From Rhodoferax ferrireducens (GTDB taxonomy: Bacteria; Pseudomonadota; Gammaproteobacteria; Burkholderiales; Burkholderiaceae_C), in NCBI RefSeq assembly GCF_003347515.1, contig NZ_QEII01000324.1, forward strand, positions 310,001 through 374,000: 64,000 nucleotides of DNA, written 5' to 3'. The position numbers were made by a program, and so were the translations under genes. This document shows, piece by piece, positions 32,770 through 40,532 of this stretch. The notes beneath the pieces are model-generated. The model had not been told where the DNA came from. It did not search any database and saw nothing but the letters and a program-made list of their open reading frames with translations. Position 1 is the stretch's first letter. Each line of letters starts with the position of its first letter.

Positions 32770-33696
32770 ATGTTGAACGCAAGTCATCCAGACAGCAGTC
32801 GCGGCGCAGACCGCGAGGAAATTGCCGAAGGCCCCAATCCCCTGGGGCTCGAAGGCGTGGAGTTCATCGAATACGCCACCTCCAAACCGCAGGCGCTGGG
32901 CCAGGTGCTGGAGACCATGGGCTTCAAGCCGGTGGCGCGCCACCGTTCGCGCGAGGTCTTGCTGTACCGCCAGGGTGACATCAACATCATCATCAACGCG
33001 CACGCCCCCGACACGGTGTTGAGCGAGAAGCCCATGATCACAGCGATGGCCCTGCGTGTGCGCGATGCCGCTGCGGCCTACCGCCGCGCGCTGGAGCGCG
33101 GCGCCTGGGCGGTGCCGGCCCGCGTGGCGGTGATGGAGCTGAATATTCCGGCCATTCATGGTGTCGGCACCAGCCGCATCTATTTTGTGGACCGGCACAA
33201 GGAATTTTCCATTTTCGACGTGGATTTCACGCCCATCCCCACCGTCGACCAACATCCGCCGGCGATTGCGGGTCTGCACTTTTTTGGCATTGTCCAGTAC
33301 ATCGGCAACGACCGCACCGAGGACTGGACCGAGTTCTATTCGGCCTTGTTCGGCTTCTCGGCCTTGCCGCCGGATGAGCGTTTTGGCATTCTGCCGAAAG
33401 GCCGGATTCTGCGCAGCCCCGACCAAAGTTTTTACCTGCAGCTGATTGAGCCGGAGCCCGGTGTGCTGGACGTGGAGGACGATGAGTGCCTGCAGCGGAT
33501 CGGCCTGGGCACACCCGATGTGCCGGCGACGGTGGCACAACTGCGCTTGCGCGGCGTCGAGTTTGTTGCCTCCAAAGGGCCGCAGCTGGACAGTCGCGGC
33601 GCCCTGACGCGCACCGTCATGGGCAGCGTGATGTTTGAACTGGTGCATGACGAACGCGCACAAGCGCGCGGTGACGACGGAGCTAAACCATCATGA
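32770..33696 (+). CDS. HPPD-like two-repeat VOC protein (counterpart of QuiC1 C-terminal half)
   Basis: A 308-residue protein with two vicinal-oxygen-chelate repeats resembling 4-hydroxyphenylpyruvate dioxygenase: GVEFIEYATSKPQALGQVLETMGFKPVARHRSREVLLYRQGDINIIIN (about residues 28-80), then IAGLHFFGIVQYIGNDRTEDWTEFYSALFGF with a candidate metal His, SFYLQLIEPEPG, and VMFELVHDE with a candidate Glu. In Pseudomonas QuiC1 such a domain is fused behind dehydroshikimate dehydratase; here it is a separate gene whose end overlaps that of the dehydratase by four bases (ATGA). GGGAGA precedes ATG at 32770; an ATG at 32743 is an alternative. Classic HPPD activity is doubtful in this context. Confidence 0.85.
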   Translation: MLNASHPDSSRGADREEIAEGPNPLGLEGVEFIEYATSKPQALGQVLETMGFKPVARHRSREVLLYRQGDINIIINAHAPDTVLSEKPMITAMALRVRDAAAAYRRALERGAWAVPARVAVMELNIPAIHGVGTSRIYFVDRHKEFSIFDVDFTPIPTVDQHPPAIAGLHFFGIVQYIGNDRTEDWTEFYSALFGFSALPPDERFGILPKGRILRSPDQSFYLQLIEPEPGVLDVEDDECLQRIGLGTPDVPATVAQLRLRGVEFVASKGPQLDSRGALTRTVMGSVMFELVHDERAQARGDDGAKPS

Positions 33697-34598
33697 GTCA
33701 ATTTGAAGGCAATATCCACGACTTCGGGATGGACACCATCTCGCTGGCCGGGCCGCTGCAGGGCAAACTCGACGCCATTCGCGAGGCCGGCTTCTCGCAG
33801 GTCATGCTGCTGGCGCGCGACCTGGTGGGGCATCCGCAGGGGTGGCAGGCCGCAGTGCAGGAGGTCAAAGACAGTGGTCTGCGCGTGACCGGTTTTCAGG
33901 TGCTGCGCGACTTTGAGGGCCTGTCCGGGCATTTGCACGAGTACAAGATCGACATCGCGAAGTCGATGCTGGAGATGTGCAGCGCCTTGGGCTGCGGGGT
34001 GATGCTGGCGTGCTCCTCGACCTCGACTCACGCGACGGGTGACACCCCGGCGCTGGTGCGGGATCTGCGCAAGCTGGCCATGCTGGCCATTCCGCTGAAC
34101 ATCAAAATTGCCTATGAGGCCTTGTCCTGGGGCCGCACCATCAACGAGTTTCCGCAGGCTTGGGACATCATCTCGCAGGCCGACATGCCGAATCTCGGCT
34201 TGGGCTTTGACTCCTTCCACATGTTCGCGAGCAAGACGCCGCTGGACGAGGTGGAGATGCTGGACCCGGACAAAATCTTCCTGGTGCAACTGGCCGACTT
34301 CATGTGGAACGAGATCAAGACTGTGGAGGAACGCATCAGCACGGCGCGCACTTTCCGTGTCTTTCCCGGCGAGGGCGTGCACAGCGAAGCGCTGGCGGCG
34401 CTAGTGCTCAAACTGCATCAGCTGGGCTATCGGGGCGACTACAGTTTTGAAGTCTTCAACGACGACTACCAGCAAATGCCCCTGGCCACCGTGGCGCAAC
34501 GGGCGCGGCGTGCGGCCTTGTGGCTGGGCGAGGATGTGCTGCGGCGCTCGGTGCCGCTGCCGAATCAGATCCGTCTGAAAACACGGCAATCGCACTAG
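33693..34598 (+). CDS. quiC: 3-Dehydroshikimate dehydratase (sugar phosphate isomerase-like TIM barrel)
   Basis: A 301-residue AP-endonuclease-2 type TIM barrel that most likely converts 3-dehydroshikimate to protocatechuate. The four expected metal ligands are visible in order: Glu in KIAYEALSWG, Asp in GLGFDSFHMF, Gln in FLVQLADFMW and Glu in DYSFEVFNDDY, the E-D-Q-E set of QuiC1/AsbF. The DFMWNEIKTVEERISTARTFRVFPGEG segment also fits. It overlaps the HPPD-like gene by four bases and precedes the PcaB-like gene by 15. Context with an AroE paralogue, aroQ and PcaB supports this function over sugar isomerisation. Confidence 0.85.
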   Translation: MSQFEGNIHDFGMDTISLAGPLQGKLDAIREAGFSQVMLLARDLVGHPQGWQAAVQEVKDSGLRVTGFQVLRDFEGLSGHLHEYKIDIAKSMLEMCSALGCGVMLACSSTSTHATGDTPALVRDLRKLAMLAIPLNIKIAYEALSWGRTINEFPQAWDIISQADMPNLGLGFDSFHMFASKTPLDEVEMLDPDKIFLVQLADFMWNEIKTVEERISTARTFRVFPGEGVHSEALAALVLKLHQLGYRGDYSFEVFNDDYQQMPLATVAQRARRAALWLGEDVLRRSVPLPNQIRLKTRQSH

Positions 34599-34613
34599 GC
34601 GGACGAGACGTTC

Positions 34614-35816
34614 ATGAGCAGCTTGTTTGACGGATTCCTGTCGACCCCGGAAGTGATCGAGGTCTTCAGCGAACGCAATTTCCTGGACGCGATGCTGCGT
34701 TTTGAAGCAGCGCTGGCGCGGGCCCAGGCGGCCACTGGTTTGATCCCGGAGGCGTCCGCCCAGTCCATCATCGGCACCTGCAAGGTGGAGCTGTTTGACG
34801 TGGCCAAGATCGCGCGTGAAAGCGCGCGGGCCGGCAGCGTGGCGATCCCGCTGGTCAAAATTCTGAAAGAAACAGTCAGCCTGTTCAATCCGGATGCGGC
34901 GCGGTTCGTGAACTATGGCAGCACCAGCCAGGACGTGATTGACACCGCGATGGCGCTGGTCACCCGCGACGCGCTGGCGCTGATCCGCGCTGACGTGAAC
35001 AAGATCGTGACGGCGTTGCTCAGCCTGGCCGAGCAGCATGCCGATACCCCGATGCTGGCGCGCACCCTGATGCAACCGGCCTGTGTGACGAGTTTTGGCC
35101 TGAAATGCGCCGGCTGGGCCGCGCCGCTGGTGCGCAGCCTGCAGCGCATGGAAGGCGCTGCCACCAACGCGCTGCAATTGCAGCTGGGGGGGACGGTCGG
35201 TACGCTGGAAAAGATGCAGGGCAGGGGGCCTGACATCGCGAAGATGATAGCGCAAGACCTGTCGCTGCGGCTGCCCGTGGTCAGCTGGCATACCCAGCGT
35301 GACGAGTGGGTGGCACTCGGCTGCGAACTGGCATTGCTGACAGGCAGTCTGGGCAAGATGGCCAAAGACATTGTGCTGATGAGTCAGTTTGAACTGGCGG
35401 AGGTCGCCGAGCCGGTCGAGGCCGGGCGCGGCGGTCCGCCTGGCATGCCGCACAAGCACAACCCGGTCGCGTCCATGGTGGCGCTGGCGGCCGCGCAACG
35501 CGTGCCGCAGCGGGTGGCAGCCTTGCTGGCGGCCATGCCCCAGGAGTTGGAGCGGGCGCTGGGTGCCTGGCAGGCCGAGCTGGCCGAATGGCCGCAATTG
35601 GTGATGTCGGTCCACGGCAGCAGCCGTGCCATGGCGCTGGCCCTGGCCGACCTGCAGGTGAACCCGCAGCGCATGCGGGCCAACCTGGAGGCGGTGCGGA
35701 TCAGCCTGCCCAAAGCCGCTGCCGAGGAATGGTTCAACCCGGACTTGGTGCAACACGCGGCGCGCATGACGCGCAACCAGTTGGCGGCCCTGCGCGCGCA
35801 GGCCTTGCCTGGCTAA
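34614..35816 (+). CDS. pcaB: 3-Carboxy-cis,cis-muconate cycloisomerase-like lyase (PcaB)
   Basis: A 400-residue protein of the fumarase/aspartase superfamily; PcaB cyclises 3-carboxymuconate after protocatechuate 3,4-cleavage. The start FDGFLSTPEVIEVFSERNFLDAMLRFEAALARAQAATGLIP, FVNYGSTSQDVIDTAM and ARTLMQPACVTSFGLKCAGW match PcaB. The superfamily signature near residue 275 reads GGPPGMPHKHNPVASM, with Pro in place of the usual serines (GSSxMPxKxN), so catalysis may rely on other residues or be altered. It is the last gene of the operon; pcaGH, pcaC and pcaD are not in the window. A gap of 104 bases precedes aroQ. Confidence 0.82.
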   Translation: MSSLFDGFLSTPEVIEVFSERNFLDAMLRFEAALARAQAATGLIPEASAQSIIGTCKVELFDVAKIARESARAGSVAIPLVKILKETVSLFNPDAARFVNYGSTSQDVIDTAMALVTRDALALIRADVNKIVTALLSLAEQHADTPMLARTLMQPACVTSFGLKCAGWAAPLVRSLQRMEGAATNALQLQLGGTVGTLEKMQGRGPDIAKMIAQDLSLRLPVVSWHTQRDEWVALGCELALLTGSLGKMAKDIVLMSQFELAEVAEPVEAGRGGPPGMPHKHNPVASMVALAAAQRVPQRVAALLAAMPQELERALGAWQAELAEWPQLVMSVHGSSRAMALALADLQVNPQRMRANLEAVRISLPKAAAEEWFNPDLVQHAARMTRNQLAALRAQALPG

Positions 35817-35861
35817 GCCTTTGCAAGTGACCTGACACAAGGTCGTGCGGGCAAAGCAGCA

Positions 35862-35910
35862 CCGATAATCAGTGCCACAGGGGGCAAACGATGTCCCCAT
35901 CGATTATTGG
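35862..35910. promoter_or_regulatory. IclR-like half-sites before aroQ
   Basis: CCGATAATC (35862-35870) and GATTATTGG (35902-35910) form an inverted pair with one mismatch and share the CGATTAT core of the operator near 26950. They lie just upstream of the aroQ ATG at 35921. Joint control by the IclR protein is possible; the match is short. Confidence 0.35.
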
Positions 35911-35920
35911 AAATTGCTTT

Positions 35921-36376
35921 ATGAAAACTGCCCTGATTCTGAATGGCCCCAACCTCAATCTGCTGGGTACGCGCGAACCCACGGTGTATGGCTCGCAAAC
36001 CCTGGCCGATGTCGAAAAACTGTGCGCGCAGGCCTGTGCCAGCCACGGTTTCGCACTCGACTTTCGCCAAAGCAACCACGAGGGCCAGCTGGTGGACTGG
36101 CTGCACGAGGCCGGCCGCGTCCACGCCGCCGGCACGCTGGCCGGCGTCATTCTGAATGCCGGGGCCTACACGCACACCTCGGTCGCGCTGTTTGACGCCA
36201 TCAAGGGCACGGGCATCACCCTGATTGAGCTGCACATTTCCAATGTGTTCGCCCGCGAGGCGTTCCGCCACCACTCCTACATTTCGCCGGCGGCCAAGGC
36301 GGTGATGTGCGGTTTTGGGGTGAATGGCTACGCCATGGCGGTTGGCGGCCTGGCGGGCATGCAGACTGGAGCTTGA
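35921..36376 (+). CDS. aroQ: Type II 3-dehydroquinate dehydratase
   Basis: AroQ interconverts 3-dehydroquinate and 3-dehydroshikimate. The 151-residue protein has ILNGPNLNLLGTREPTVYGSQTL (catalytic Arg and Tyr), DFRQSNHEGQLVDWLHEA, VILNAGAYTHTSVAL, ELHISNVFAREAFRHHSY (His) and the CGFGVNGYAMAV end. Length is normal. It commonly sits before accB-accC; here it instead follows the hydroaromatic cluster, favouring a catabolic role, though it may also serve biosynthesis. The start ATG at 35921 places MKTALILNG at the N-terminus. The U32 peptidase gene starts one base after its stop. Confidence 0.97.
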   Translation: MKTALILNGPNLNLLGTREPTVYGSQTLADVEKLCAQACASHGFALDFRQSNHEGQLVDWLHEAGRVHAAGTLAGVILNAGAYTHTSVALFDAIKGTGITLIELHISNVFAREAFRHHSYISPAAKAVMCGFGVNGYAMAVGGLAGMQTGA

Positions 36377-36377
36377 T

Positions 36378-37727
36378 ATGACCTTGCGAACACCCGAGCT
36401 GCTGGCACCCGCCGGCTCACTCACCATGCTGGAGACCGCCATGGCCTTTGGCGCCACCGCGGTATATGCCGGGCAGCCGCGTTATTCGCTGCGCGTGCGC
36501 AACAACGATTTTGGCAATATCGAGGTGCTGAAACAGGGCGTGGACCGGGCACATGCCCTGGGCAACAAGTTTTACCTGGTGTCCAACATCTTCCCGCACG
36601 ACAACAAGATCAAGAGCTATGTGCAGAACATGGCGCCAGTGATTGCCCTCAAGCCCGACGCCATGATCATGTCCGACCCCGGCCTCATCATGATGGTGCG
36701 CGAGACCTGGCCTGAGATGGAAATCCACCTCTCGGTGCAGGCCAATACCGTCAATTCCGCGGCTGTGAAATTCTGGAAGAGTGTCGGCGTGGCCCGCGTG
36801 ATCCTGTCGCGCGAACTCTCGCTGGATCAGGTGGCGCAGATTCGCCAGGAGTGCCCGGACACCGAGCTGGAAGTGTTTGTGCACGGGGCGCTGTGCATCG
36901 CCTATTCGGGGCGCTGCCTGCTGTCGGGCTACTTCAACCACCGCGACGCGAATCAGGGCAGTTGCACCAATTCCTGCCGCTGGGACTACAAGACTTTGCC
37001 CGGCGTGGTTGATGCCTCGGGCGACATTCTTGCGCCGCAAGAGGCCGCCCAGCGTGAGCAGGAACGCGCCGAGGTCTATGTGATCGAGGAAAGCCAGCGC
37101 CCCGGCAGCTACATGCCGATTGAAGAGGACGAGCACGGCACCTATGTCATGAATTCCAAGGACTTGCGCGCCATCGAGCACGTCAAGCGCCTGGTGGAAA
37201 TCGGCGTCGATTCGCTCAAGATCGAGGGCCGTACCAAGAGCCCGTATTACGTGGCGCGTACGGCGCAGACCTATCGCCAGGCGATTGACGACGCGGTGGC
37301 AGGGCGTGAACTGGACCCGGCCTTGCTGGGGCAGCTCGAAGGCCTGGCCAACCGGGGCTACACCTCCGGCTTTTTTCAGCGCCACACGCCGGAGGCCACG
37401 CAAAATTATTTGCGCGGCTATTCCGAGTCGGGCCGCAGCCTGTATGTGGGTGATGTGCTGTCGTTTGATACGGTGCGCGGCTTGGCCGAGGTCAACGTCA
37501 GAAACAAGTTCGCTGTGGGCGACTGGCTTGAAATCATCCACCCCCAAGGCAACCACAATGTGCAACTCACCAGTATGGAAAACGGGGAGGCGCTGCCCAT
37601 GACGGTGGCGCCGGGCAGCGGCCACATCGTGTGGCTGCCATTGCCGGCCAGCGCGGTCGGGGCTTTTGTGGCGCGCTACGTGTCGGATCCGGAGTTTGAA
37701 GGCACACCCAATCAGGTTGCCGCCTGA
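36378..37727 (+). CDS. U32 family peptidase (YegQ/TrhP type)
   Basis: A 449-residue U32 protein. E. coli TrhP (YegQ) and RlhA act in RNA hydroxylation; the sequence here fits the YegQ branch: ELLAPAGSLTMLETAMAFGATAVYAGQPRYSLRVRNNDF, IHLSVQANTVNSAAVKFWKSVGVARVILSRELSLDQ, and the cysteine-rich FVHGALCIAYSGRCLLSGYFNHRDANQGSCTNSCRWDYK (four conserved cysteines for an Fe-S cluster). The C-terminal domain (about 370-449) contains RSLYVGDVLSFDTVRGLAEV. The start at 36378 is one base after the aroQ stop. TrhP makes 5-hydroxyuridine in tRNA with prephenate. Confidence 0.92.
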   Translation: MTLRTPELLAPAGSLTMLETAMAFGATAVYAGQPRYSLRVRNNDFGNIEVLKQGVDRAHALGNKFYLVSNIFPHDNKIKSYVQNMAPVIALKPDAMIMSDPGLIMMVRETWPEMEIHLSVQANTVNSAAVKFWKSVGVARVILSRELSLDQVAQIRQECPDTELEVFVHGALCIAYSGRCLLSGYFNHRDANQGSCTNSCRWDYKTLPGVVDASGDILAPQEAAQREQERAEVYVIEESQRPGSYMPIEEDEHGTYVMNSKDLRAIEHVKRLVEIGVDSLKIEGRTKSPYYVARTAQTYRQAIDDAVAGRELDPALLGQLEGLANRGYTSGFFQRHTPEATQNYLRGYSESGRSLYVGDVLSFDTVRGLAEVNVRNKFAVGDWLEIIHPQGNHNVQLTSMENGEALPMTVAPGSGHIVWLPLPASAVGAFVARYVSDPEFEGTPNQVAA

Positions 37728-37751
37728 GGCACAAGCCTGTGAGACTTTGTC

Positions 37752-38171
37752 ATGGCTGAACCTGTTGCCCCGCCGCTGCTGGAAATCAACGAGGATGAGG
37801 TCGAGATCACGGCCATCCGCGCACAAGGCGCGGGCGGGCAAAACGTCAACAAGGTGTCGAGCGCAATTCACCTGCGCTTTGACATTCCCGCCTCGTCCCT
37901 GCCCGACGACGTGAAGGAGCGGCTGCTGGCGCTGCACGACAGCCGCATCACCAAGGCCGGGGTGCTGGTGATCAAGGCGCAGCAGCACCGTACTCAGGAG
38001 ATGAACAAGCTGGACGCTTTTGTCCGTTTGCATGAGCTGGTGAACAGCGTGGCACGGCCGCCCAAGACTCGGCGCGCCACCAAGCCCAGCTATGGTTCCA
38101 AGCAGAGACTGCGCGCAACCAAAAGCCAGCGCTCTGAGACCAAGGCTTTGCGCGGCCGGGTCAATGAGTGA
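37752..38171 (+). CDS. arfB: Alternative ribosome-rescue factor ArfB
   Basis: ArfB (YaeJ) hydrolyses peptidyl-tRNA on ribosomes stalled at mRNA ends. The 139-residue protein has the release-factor catalytic loop RAQGAGGQNVNKVSSAIHLRF near residue 25 (GGQ) and a basic C-terminal tail (KTRRATKPSYGSKQRLRATKSQRSETKALRGR) that enters the mRNA channel. It lacks codon-recognition domains, separating it from RF1/RF2. The gene lies 24 bases after the U32 peptidase gene. Confidence 0.96.
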   Translation: MAEPVAPPLLEINEDEVEITAIRAQGAGGQNVNKVSSAIHLRFDIPASSLPDDVKERLLALHDSRITKAGVLVIKAQQHRTQEMNKLDAFVRLHELVNSVARPPKTRRATKPSYGSKQRLRATKSQRSETKALRGRVNE

Positions 38172-38260
38172 TCGGGCGTGCTTGAGTCCTTGAGCCGCGT
38201 CAAAGAAATGGGTCGCCCCGGGTGTCAGTATGTACTTCACCAATCCAAGGAGAGTGAAGC

Positions 38261-38851
38261 ATGGCTGCGCAACGTATTGTTCTCATTCAGGGCCACCCTG
38301 ATGCTGTGACCCGTCATTTGGGCCATGCGCTGGAAGACGCGTATGCGCACGGTGCCGAGGCGGCCGGACACGAGGTCCGGCGCATCGCCGTGGCGCAGCT
38401 CGATTTTCCGTTGCTGCGCAGCCAGCAAGCCTGGCAGGAAGGTGTACTGCCTTCGGCGTTAACGCAGGCCCAGACGGACATTGCCTGGGCCCAACATATC
38501 GTGCTGTTTTTTCCCTTGTGGCTGGGCGATATGCCGGCCTTGCTGAAAGGCTTTTTGGAACAGGTGGCCCGGCCGGGCTTTGCGTTTAAACCGGATGGGG
38601 ACAACCCGTTTGCCAGGAAAGGACTCACCGGCCGCTCGGCCCGTCTGGTGGTCACCATGGGCATGCCGGCTCTGCTGTATCGCTGGTACTTTCGTGCCCA
38701 CAGTGTCAAGAACCTGGAGCGCAACATCCTGGGTTTTGTCGGTATCTCGCCCGTCAACGAGACATTGATTGGCATGGTGGACAAGCTGGGCGATGCCGGT
38801 GTTCAGAAGTGGACGGACAAGTTGAGCCGGCTGGGCGCCGCAGCGCAATAG
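38261..38851 (+). CDS. NAD(P)H oxidoreductase, flavodoxin-like fold
   Basis: A 196-residue flavodoxin-fold protein of the NQO1/MdaB/KefF group: RIVLIQGHPDAVTRHLGHALEDAYAHGAEAAGHEVRRIAVAQLDF at the N-terminus binds FMN/FAD phosphate, HIVLFFPLWLGDMPALLKGFLEQVARPGFAF is the isoalloxazine region, and RSARLVVTMGMPALLYRWYFRAHS continues the fold. It probably reduces quinones or similar two-electron acceptors. It lies 89 bases after arfB and 68 before phoD; an operator was not seen. AGAGTGAAGC precedes the ATG. Confidence 0.88.
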   Translation: MAAQRIVLIQGHPDAVTRHLGHALEDAYAHGAEAAGHEVRRIAVAQLDFPLLRSQQAWQEGVLPSALTQAQTDIAWAQHIVLFFPLWLGDMPALLKGFLEQVARPGFAFKPDGDNPFARKGLTGRSARLVVTMGMPALLYRWYFRAHSVKNLERNILGFVGISPVNETLIGMVDKLGDAGVQKWTDKLSRLGAAAQ

Positions 38852-38919
38852 CGAGGGTCACGAACCTGACATGTTGAACCTCAACAATGAGGCGATCCTT
38901 GACCCACTGGAGCGCCTCG

Positions 38920-40512
38920 ATGGATCGTCGCAGTTTTTTGAATTCAACCACGGTGTTGGGCGGTATCGCCATCGCGACGCCCAGGTTCGCCCGGGCGCAG
39001 ACCGCCCCCGCCGTGATCACGCGCGACGCCATGCGGCCGCAGATGGCCCATGGCATTCAGAGTGGCGACCCCACATCGCAGGGGGCTGTTATCTGGACAC
39101 GCAGCGACCGTCCCGCGCGTCTGTGGCTGGAGTGGGCCACCACCGCCAGTTTTGCCAATGCCACCCGCGTGCGTGGCCCGTACTTGATGGACGACACCGA
39201 TTTCACCGGACGCGTCGATCTGGCCGGCCTGCCTGCGGGGCAGGAGATTTTTTATCGCGTGGTATTGCAAGACCTGCACAACGAGCGTGTGTTGTCAGAA
39301 GCTGTGGCGGGCCACCTGCGCCTGCCGGCTGTGGCGGGTTCCAGGGCCGTGCGCGACCTGCGTTTTGTCTGGAGCGGCGACACCGCCGGCCAGGGCTGGG
39401 GCATCAATGAAGCCTGGGGCGGCATGAAAATCTATGAGCAGATGCGCCTGGTCAACCCCGATTTCTTTTTGCACAGTGGCGACGCCATCTATGCTGACGG
39501 TCCGATCTCGGCGCAAGTCAAGCTGCCCGACGGGTCGATGTGGAACAACCTAGTGACCGAGGAGGTGAGCAAGGTTGCCGAAACACTCAATGAGTACCGC
39601 GGCCGCTACCGCTACAACCTGATGGACGCCAATGTGCGCCGCATGGCCGCTGACGTGCCGCAAATCTGGCAATGGGATGACCACGAGGTGTGCAACAACT
39701 GGTCTGACAGCAAGGACCTGGGCGTAGACAAGCGCTATACGGAAAAGAATGTGCCCTTGCTGGTGGCGCGCGCGACCAAGTCGTTTCTGGAATATGCGCC
39801 CTTGCGCCGCACGGCCGACGTTGAAAACGAGCGCATTTACCGTCATCTGCCGCAAGGTCCGCTGCTGGACATGTTTGTAGTCGATATGCGCAGCTACCGT
39901 GGCCCCAACAGCGCCAACCTGCAAACCTCCGAGACCGAAGCGAGCGCCTTTATGGGCCGCCCGCAAATTGCCTGGCTGCTCGACGGCCTCAAGCGCTCCA
40001 AATCGGTGTGGAAAGTCATTGCGGCCGACATGCCCATCAGCCTGCATGTGGCGGACGGCAAAGACGCCGAGGGTCGCGACCGTTGGGAGGCCAGCGCCAA
40101 TGGGGACGACGGTGCGCCGCTGGGCCGCGAACTCGAAATTGCCCGCCTGCTGCGCGAGATCAAGCGCGCCGGCATCAAGAACGTGGTGTGGTTGACGGCC
40201 GATGTGCACTACACGGCGGCGCATTATTTCGACCCGGCCAAGGCCAAATTCAGCGACTTTTCACCGTTCTGGGAGTTTGTGTCCGGTCCGCTGAATGCTG
40301 GCAGCTTCGGTCCCAACAAAACCGATGCCACTTTTGGCATGCAGGTGATGTACCAGAAAGCCCCGCAGGAACAGAACACGGCCCCCACGGCCGGCCTGCA
40401 ATTTTTTGGTCAGGTGGACATCGATGCCAGGACCAAAGCCATGACGGTCACGCTAAAGGATCTCACGGGGGCATCCCTGTACGCCAAGACGCTGGCGCCG
40501 CAGCGGACCTGA
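38920..40512 (+). CDS. phoD: PhoD family alkaline phosphatase, Tat-exported
   Basis: A 530-residue PhoD metallophosphatase (phosphodiester/monoester hydrolysis in the periplasm). It starts MDRRSFLNSTTVLGGIAIAT, a twin-arginine signal ending near ARAQ. The N-terminal Ig-like domain (AHGIQSGDPTSQGAVIWTRSDRPARL, RVDLAGLPAGQEIFYRVVL) is followed by metal-binding motifs FVWSGDTAGQGWG, FFLHSGDAIYADG, QWDDHEVCNNW and LTADVHYTAAHYF. The ATG at 38920 is preferred because it puts the twin arginine near the start. I saw no clear Pho box upstream. Confidence 0.94.
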   Translation: MDRRSFLNSTTVLGGIAIATPRFARAQTAPAVITRDAMRPQMAHGIQSGDPTSQGAVIWTRSDRPARLWLEWATTASFANATRVRGPYLMDDTDFTGRVDLAGLPAGQEIFYRVVLQDLHNERVLSEAVAGHLRLPAVAGSRAVRDLRFVWSGDTAGQGWGINEAWGGMKIYEQMRLVNPDFFLHSGDAIYADGPISAQVKLPDGSMWNNLVTEEVSKVAETLNEYRGRYRYNLMDANVRRMAADVPQIWQWDDHEVCNNWSDSKDLGVDKRYTEKNVPLLVARATKSFLEYAPLRRTADVENERIYRHLPQGPLLDMFVVDMRSYRGPNSANLQTSETEASAFMGRPQIAWLLDGLKRSKSVWKVIAADMPISLHVADGKDAEGRDRWEASANGDDGAPLGRELEIARLLREIKRAGIKNVVWLTADVHYTAAHYFDPAKAKFSDFSPFWEFVSGPLNAGSFGPNKTDATFGMQVMYQKAPQEQNTAPTAGLQFFGQVDIDARTKAMTVTLKDLTGASLYAKTLAPQRT

Positions 40513-40532
40513 ATGACACCAGTGCCGGTGCG

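Noticed and set aside
35354..35354. Protocatechuate dioxygenase genes near pcaB
   Set aside because: No pcaGH or ligAB-like frame exists in the window, so the ring-cleavage step must be encoded elsewhere.
36417..38243. A 608-codon open frame on the minus strand across the U32 peptidase and arfB genes
   Set aside because: It is antisense to clearly recognisable proteins and its translation is low-complexity (rich in His, Gln, Arg) as expected from high-GC shadow frames.
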